A stretch of DNA of 64,000 nucleotides from Impatiens glandulifera (taxonomy: Eukaryota > Streptophyta > Magnoliopsida > Ericales > Balsaminaceae). The stretch is taken from contig NC_061863.1 in the NCBI RefSeq assembly GCF_907164915.1, positions 23,971,210 through 24,035,209 on the forward strand, read 5' to 3'. A program made the translations under genes and the position numbers. Each line of letters starts with the position of its first letter. The first letter of the stretch is position 1. Below the pieces are notes generated by a model, which saw only the letters and a list, made by a program, of their open reading frames with translations, did no database searches and was not told the DNA's origin. Shown one piece after another: positions 57,385 to 64,000 of this stretch.

Positions 57385-58614
57385 GGTTAAATAAAACTTA
57401 ACAAAAACAAAACTCTTGTGCAGGAACAGGCAAAGGACCGAACCGGTCAAATTAAGAAACCGGTTAAGAAACGAAACCGGTCAAGCAACTCAATAGGCCA
57501 AATAACTCAACCGGTCAAGATATCAACACGACCAAAAACCTGACCGAACAAGAAAGACAAGATCGGTCAAAACTGAAGGCCGGAAACACCAGACAGTCGG
57601 TCATTTAGAAGCCAAAGAAAAACCGGAAGTCATCTGGTTAACATACATGACCGACTAGCATAAAAAGATACTTCGAGTATCTGTTGAGAATGATGCTAAA
57701 GGAACAGACTGAACATTGCCATATTCATACAAGTCTGAGAAAAGTCTGCAGGCTACAGAAAACCGTCCTACAAGATCTTTCCACTTCAGGATAAATCAGA
57801 AAGGCAATCTTCCAAGTACAGACAACTGTCTAACCGACAGTTACCACATTGAGTAAAAGACAAACCTAATCGGTTTGACCTACATACTTGAAGACTAGAC
57901 CGCCATGTCTGAAAAGTTGACCGCCAGGTCTGAATCACTGAACCTCTGCTCAACCAATCAAATTCAAGGAAATGAAATGTGACCGTTGGAACATTTCATC
58001 TATAAAAGGAGGAGCTGAAGAGGAGTAAATACGGGACACAGTGGACAATTAATGTACAAGTGATAAGATTGTGTTCTATCTCTAGAAAGCTTAAGTGCTA
58101 AATTGAAGTGTGTATTTATAATTTCGGTTAAAATTGTACGAGTGTTATCGAGCAGGAAATAAGTCTCGATCGGATTGTGTTTGTATTCCTTAGTGAATAT
58201 CCTTCTCGCGGTTTCGAGAGGAAGGGGTGACGTAGGAGTTTCATCTCCGAACATCCATAAAAACATGTCTTGTTATTTACTTTCTAACTGTTCTACATTC
58301 TAACCGATCTGTACTAACTCACCTACACCGCTTTGACCGACTCTACATTACCTAAACCGAATCACTAAGATCCAAAATCGACCCAGCAACTTCCAAACCT
58401 GTCTTATCCAAAACTGGTTCTGCCTATCTCGTGAGTGTGCTGCTTCAACCTGAAACAAACCTCTTCCGCGCTTGAACCTGGTTCAAGGGTTTGTCAAAGT
58501 TTGTGTAGTATTGAAACCCCGGTGTTAATCTCTAACCGGATTAATCACCACCTTTGAGTGAGACGCGCTAACCGGTCCAACCCCGGTCCTCCAGTCGCGA
58601 CCTAGATCCTAACA
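57368..58614 (+). repeat. 3' LTR of E3
   Basis: 1247 bp, TGTTAG...CTAACA (perfect 6-bp ends). TATAAAAG at 58001-58008 follows GTGACCGTTGG as in E2. GGGGTGACGTAGGAG and CTCCGAACATCCATAAAA are also shared with E2 LTRs. CACTA element 2 resumes at 58615. Confidence 0.9.
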
Positions 58615-60550
58615 GCATTCTTATGTCTTTTAAAAATTGACACAACTTCAATTTTTTTCCTCACATCAATTGTTGCATGTAAATGATGACATATATTCTT
58701 GAGCTTCAAATTTTGACGTGCTTTTAAATTATCTTTGGTCTTCCTTTTAGATCCATGATGGTTCCAAGAACACTATCACATATATTTTTTTCAATATGCA
58801 TTATGTCTAAATTATGTTTCAGCAATAAATCTTTCCAATAAGGTAATTCAAAGTATACTCATCTTATTCCAATTGTCATCCCGATTTTGATGATTCATAA
58901 TATCCTTTCTAGTGGGATCTCGAGTGAGAACTCTACCTTTCAATTTGCTTACTTGTCTAAGCATTTCACGTCCCGATAATAATTGAGGCGCACTTCTCGA
59001 TTCGATAGTGCCATCGAATAATTCTTTTTGTCTACGGAATTTATGATTTGGTGAAAGAAATTGTCGATGACACATGTAACACTCTTTATTACCATTTGTC
59101 AATCTCATGGAGAAAGTGTACTTATTACAAGATGGGAATGTCAATTTTCCCTTCGTACTCCATCCAGACAAAATTGCATAAGCAGGAAAGTCGATTATTG
59201 TCCACATTAAACTAGCACGCAATTTAAAGTTCTGAGAAGTTGAGACGTCATAAGTTTCTACGTCGGTACTCCACAACTCACTTAATTTGTCAATTAACGG
59301 CTGTAAAAATACATCAATTGCATCACATGGACTCTCTGGATCCAGAATTAACATGGATAGTATAAAATGGGAAGAGTTCATGCAAATTGTCGGAGGAACG
59401 TTATAAGGAATGAGGATCATTGGCCAAATGCCATACGATGTCTTTCCATTTGTAAACGGTTGAAATTCATCACTTGCGAGACCAAGTTTTACATTACGAG
59501 GCTCAATTGCAAAATTTGGATAATCTTTATCGTGATTTCCATGTCAAAGAATCACGGGATGTCGTAAAACTTCATCATCAACCCTTGTATCTTTGTGCCA
59601 CATCATTAAAGGAGCAGTTTTAGAACACATATATAATATTTGCAATCTCAGTATTAGTGGGAAATAACGTAACACTTTATTGGGGATAGTTTTTTCATTC
59701 GCTTTTTCTTAGGTTCTCCACTCGATTCTTTAGTTTTTTACCGAGAAACTCTACACACTTTACAAGAATTCAAAATCTTGTCATCTTTTTGATATAGCAT
59801 ACAACTATTTTTATAAGAATCTATCTTCTCATAATAAAGACCAACATCTGTAAGAAACTTCTTACAATGATAATAAGAATCGAAAATATTAGAATTCATC
59901 GAAAATATTTCTTCCTTAATCAATTTTAACATGTTAAAGAAGAATTTGTCCATTGTCCAACATTCTTGAGGTGAAGTAATTTTAGTAATGTTGACGCCTT
60001 AGAAATTATGGATCCTTCATACAATGCTTCATTTGATTCATTTAAGAGTCTATAGAATTTTTTAGCATCCTCATTTGCCCCTTCCTCATTTGTCCTTCCT
60101 CATTTGCCCCTTCCTCATTTGATGCATCAACACCATGTGGTTATAAATCATTTATTATATTTCTCATACAAACATCCCCATCAAAATCATTACGCTCCAA
60201 GTTTACATCCACTGTAGCATCGATATGAAGTTTTCCCAAATTATATTTTTCAGTTTGTACATTAGAACTACTATCAATCTATACATCAATTCTATCATTG
60301 CGTCGTCATTTTTCTTCATGACAATTCCAAAATGTGTATCTCTTCCTATTCCATACAAAATAAAATGTTTCCTTAGGTCTTGTTTGTCTAAATATACTCT
60401 ATTACCATATTTAACGCATAGACATGCAATGTTGGTAATTCGTCCAGAATTCATAGCAAAATTAAGAAAAGAATCGACTCTTTGAATGTATTGCAGAAGA
60501 TGTCGATCGTTTTCCGTATACATCATCCATTTTTTATCATGGATATCCAT
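58615..60550 (-). pseudogene. CACTA element 2 transposase, N-terminal part
   Basis: In protein order from a start near 60550: the transposase-associated domain (KKWMMYTENDRHLLQYIQ, YGNRVYLDKQDLRKHFILYG), a linker with a short CCTCATTTGCCCCTT repeat (about 60067-60122), the zinc-like stretch SYKNSCMLYQKDDKILNSCK (about 59820-59770), then Transposase_21 (PYNVPPTICMNSSHFILSML, MWTIIDFPAYAILSGWSTKG, 59420-58848) and HNLDIMHIEKN (about 58820). Several frameshifts. The region between this end and the part left of E3 is missing about 40 codons. Confidence 0.8.
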
Positions 60551-61559
60551 ATCTAAACCTAAATAAATGTCAAGACCTAAATTAATATTAAAACCTAAAT
60601 AAATATATATTAAAAAGTCATATTTATCAAAAATACATATCATAACCTATATCAATGTCATGTCAAAACCTAAATCAATATCATATCAAAATGTCCTAAA
60701 TCAATATCTATCAAAATCTAAATTAATATCTCTCAAAACATAAATCCAACATCAAATCATGCACATAATCCATTATGGGTGTCCGTTGGAGATGGTTTTA
60801 GGGAATATCTAATGTGTTCAGAAAAACCTAAGTGTATTCTAATTTTAGGAGCATGACCTGCACGTCTACAATCTGAAAACACAGTTAGTGTCTTTTGAAT
60901 AAATTTGATGATGCCAGCATATATATATATATATATATAATGGAATAAAAAAATAACCAAAGCAGCATAAATTCATAGCAATCCACAATATTCCACTATT
61001 TTTAGTTCTCAAAACCTTAACCTTTATTGAAGCACTGGATTCACCAAATAACAATCCAATCAACAAAGATATGTGTAATTCTCAAGTTCTCCCAACTCAT
61101 TCATAAAGTAATTTAAATTTTCAGATATATTTTCATTCAGAAAGAACACAGGTATCTAAGGAAGACAATCGAAAAACAAATAATTAGAAACCAAAAATAT
61201 ATTAAAACCAGCACCAAATAATAAAGTTACAAATTTTAGAAAACCTAAAGCATCAAAGCATTAAGCTACAAATTTCTTACTTATACAAATACATAACTGT
61301 ATGAAAACAAACAAAGCGAGAGAGATTTTTATTTACCTATGAGAGAGAGCGCTTGGCAGATTGGAGCTTTAATTCCCGCAATTTTTGGATGGAATAAACG
61401 AGATTGGATAAGCTCTTCAAATCCTCCTCCGATTGGCGGAAGCTACGGATCTTGAACGGCGGTGGCTGCAGATCTTGAAAGGCGGTGGCTGCGAATCGCG
61501 AATCTTGAAAGAGGTAAGCGACGGATGAAAGAGATGAGCGGGGAGCAGGGGAGGCTGTC
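60551..61559 (-). other. CACTA element 2, leader region without a gene
   Basis: AT-rich, with short repeats of AAACCTAAATNAAT near 60550-60740 and a short (TA)n at about 60918-60940. It probably includes the leader and an intron of the transposase gene. Confidence 0.4.
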
Positions 61560-62820
61560 GGCCTATAAATAATTTTAATAGGAAATAGCGATTAGTGTGG
61601 GAACCAATCGCTAGTATCACTTAAGGAGATAGCAATGTACCAATCGCTAGTATATAGGTAATTGTGATTGGTCATTGTACCAATCGCTATTATGTTTGAG
61701 TTATATTTTTGTGACCATGTGGTCATAGGTTCGAGTCCCATGGTAATAGTTAGTTTAAATATTTATTTTACTATTTCCAATAAAAGTTTATAAAAATTAA
61801 TTTTTGTGATAATGTTGAAAAAAAAATTAATTAGTAACAATTTTATATGGAATAAACTTTTGGGTAAATCTTTGATAAAATAAATAGTGCTAGAAAAAAT
61901 CTCATTATAATAATAAGTAATAATTTGAGTAACTCAAATAACAAATTTAAAATAATTTATTTTTTAAATAATAATTTTAAATGTGAATTAATAAAAAATG
62001 ATAAAAATACAATAAAAACAAGACAAACCTAAAACCAAACTACAATAATTAACTCAAATTGATGGGTTTAAATGATATTATCAATGATAAAACAAAACCA
62101 CGATGATTAACACAAATTAATGGTCTATATGCTATTATTATGAAGGATATCTAATATCTTCCCAATCAATGAGCTTGTTTGGGAAATAATCTATTTTTTA
62201 CCAAGTCAATCTCAAAATCATTTAGTATTATTGGTATTTATTGGTATACATTCAATTTAAACTCTTTAAGGCAATTTCTTGTTTATCAATGTTATAGCGA
62301 TTGGTCTAGTTTCAATCGTTAATATGTTTAAGGAATGGCGATTGGTTACTTATCCAATCGCCACTAATAAAATCATAGCAATTGGTTCTTTTTCCATTCG
62401 CTATTAATCTTCAAAAACACACCAAAAACAGGCGCCATTTTTTCGTGATGGCGATTGGTTACTTATCCAATCGCCACTAATAAAATCATAGCAATTGGTT
62501 CTTTTTCCATTCGCTATTAATCTTCAAAAACACACCAAAAACAGGCGCCATTTTTCGTGATTTTTTAATAGGTTTATAGCGATTGGTTTTTGTAACCAAT
62601 CGTCGTTATGTCAAGGCAGTAGCGATTTGTCTAAAGACCAATCGCCATTATCAAGGTAGTAGCGATTGAATTTCAATCCAATCGCCACTACGCACTTTGA
62701 TAATGGCAATTGGTCGTAATTTGATAATGGCAATTGGTCGTACTTTGATAATGACGATTGGTCTTTCGACTCATCGCTATGTTTGCTCGCTAATTAGCCC
62801 TTTTTTTTTTTTTACTAGTG
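61560..62820 (-). repeat. 5' subterminal repeats and terminus of CACTA element 2
   Basis: At least twenty occurrences of AGCGATTGGT or its complement ACCAATCGCT, many in facing pairs. A 113-bp unit is duplicated in tandem (62335-62447 and 62448-62559), and a 24-bp unit around TTTGATAATGGCAATTGGTCGTA is repeated three times near 62694-62765. The terminus is at 62820. Confidence 0.8.
61722..61745 (+). other. tRNA-like B-box text (GGTTCGAGTCCC)
   Basis: GTGGTCATAGGTTCGAGTCCCATGG resembles a Pol III B box with flanking stem text, but no cloverleaf can be built around it. It may be a SINE scrap caught in the CACTA leader. Confidence 0.25.
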
Positions 62821-63254
62821 AGAGGTATTATATGTACTATTATATTTTATGTATGTCGACATCTTTGTGTATACATTTTTTATTTAATAGAAGTCAGCCA
62901 TCTAAAACAAAATTTAATATTTAATATAGAAAATTAGCCTGATTTACTTCAATTAATACATTTAAAAATAAAATAATATTTTTTTTTTTATAAATGATTC
63001 TGGTTATTTGAGCTACCAAGCTACCCTATTAAATTAATTTTTAGTTATATTAATTAATGTACTTTAGATTTAGATCATATTTTTTTTAAATTAAAGAAGA
63101 AATAACATGAAACTCTACTTCATGACACTAATACTTAAGAATGTCTTTTATTATTATTGTATGAATTTGTCTTCAAATATGTAACCATAATATGAGAAAT
63201 AATTAAGTAAAAATAAATGTATATAAAATATAATTTTAAAGAAATACAATAATT
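62821..63254. other. No gene recognised
   Basis: AT-rich flank right of CACTA element 2. It shows no similarity to the sequence left of 45818 that would mark a simple insertion site. Confidence 0.4.
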
Positions 63255-64000
63255 TCCAATGAATATGTCAAGGTACAACCTTGGTAGATCACACAACATG
63301 GTGTCAATCTACAATTTGCCCGCAATCTCAATTTCGTAGTACATCTTATGCTTTGCGAGAAAAGAATTTTTCACTCGAGTCTCCCTTCAAAATGTGGAAT
63401 TATCTTGGGGAATAGGAATGATAATGAGATATATCGAAAGTATCGAAAAATTATCGATATTTTGCCAAATAAATCAACCCATGAATCAATAAATCAACCA
63501 ATCTAAATAAATTTATAAAAAATCAATGAATTAACTAAACTTAATAAATTTATTTTATTTTTTTAACAGATTTGAAATTGAATTCCAAAAGTATTTATTA
63601 TTTCTCTCTGACCTTAATAGATGTGTTTCCTTCTCTAAACAGATTTTATATTAATTTAATTATAAAAAAATTATTTTTTAAAATAAAAATATAATTAAAT
63701 TTAAATATTATTCGGTATGAATGGTATAATACCGATACCGTATCGAAATCGCGATATACCGTCAATATTCGGTAAGATACGTATGCTATTTGTATCGTAC
63801 CAATATTTCTACCGAAATAACGGTACAATAATGATATAATTTTTCTTATACATAAACTTTTGATATCATAAACCATATATTAAAAAAAAATTACAATATA
63901 CGGTATTGTATCGTACAGTTCTATCAACATGTAAATGATACAAGAAAAAAGCGGTACAAGTGCCAATCTACTAAGAAAAAGTGGTAAAGGTGCATGCCTA
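63255..64000. repeat. Repeat R2, second copy of 39855-40560
   Basis: Same order of landmarks as R1, including the ATACCG/CGGTAT self-complementary part at about 63715-63790. It runs off the window. Confidence 0.55.

Larger units (their letters stand above)
46656..58614 (+). mobile_element. E3: Sirevirus-type element lacking its 5' LTR
   Basis: Same order as E2: gag (from 46656), pol (48066-51340), ORF1 (51854-52615), ORF2 (53061-53762), ORF3 (54360-57011), duplicated polypurine tract, 3' LTR (57368-58614). The 5' LTR, primer site and about the first 125 gag codons are deleted together with about 100-150 bp of the CACTA transposase around it. It is related to E2 but clearly diverged, a different subfamily. 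Confidence 0.9.
45819..62820 (-). mobile_element. CACTA element 2, split by E3
   Basis: Minus-strand CACTA element. The 5' terminus is at 62820: the complement reads CACTAGTAAAAA and on to GGGCTAATTAGC. The subterminal region is 61560-62820, coding 60550-58615 and then 46655-45885. Sirevirus-type element E3 occupies 46656-58614. The left terminus is not identifiable, and the second CACTA gene is absent. Near the left edge (about 45848-45872) a few bases like the subterminal motif (CCAATCG, AGCGATT) survive. Confidence 0.75.

Overview
This is nuclear DNA of a flowering plant, almost certainly a eudicot. It is AT-rich, intron-bearing DNA packed with plant-specific transposons (Copia/Sirevirus, Gypsy, L1-type LINE and CACTA elements) around one ordinary plant gene, a SAUR auxin-response gene. 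The extra retrotransposon ORFs remind me of 'uncharacterised' proteins in asterid annotations (Dorcoceras-type genomes). That is memory only, and the species is not resolved.

Layout. 1-3760: decayed Copia reverse-transcriptase scraps and LINE remnants. 3761-7540: a short Gypsy element with gag and protease but no reverse transcriptase, inserted in LINE copy B (3600-3760 plus 7541-9600). 9601-10292: block shared with 44770-45818. 10293-13804: decayed TNT1-like Copia element with its 3' LTR. 13900-27883: complete 14-kb Sirevirus-type element (here E2), TG...CA ends, 5-bp target duplication ATATT. 27889-28520: tandem duplicate of the E2 target area. 28521-29690: no gene seen. 29690-31175: LINE copy C. 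31183-39081: a 7.9-kb insertion with TG...CA ends that itself holds CACTA element 1 (about 33260-38192). 39855-40560: repeat shared with the right edge of the window. 41019-41432: the SAUR gene. 43483-45818: duplicate of the B block, with very long (TA)n tracts. 45819-62820: CACTA element 2 on the minus strand, split by a second Sirevirus-type element (E3, 46656-58614) that has lost its 5' LTR. 63255-64000: second copy of the 39855 repeat.

The most interesting content is in E2 and E3. Downstream of pol both carry, in the same order, three further ORFs that are paralogues of one another. Each has its own TATA box and pyrimidine-rich leader. ORF1 and ORF2 are followed by hairpins, three of which share the exact loop word ATTTTGTTGTAC, with one compensatory base-pair change. 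ORF3 carries a long coiled-coil tail. These look like three small genes riding in the env-like region of a Sirevirus, rather than one readthrough env-like ORF.

How the parts fit: the duplicated blocks (A/C, B/D, the 39855/63255 repeat) are the old scaffold. CACTA elements, the Gypsy element and the two Sirevirus-type elements were inserted later, often nested. The SAUR gene is the only host gene I can support. Numbers of differences and repeat counts are by eye.
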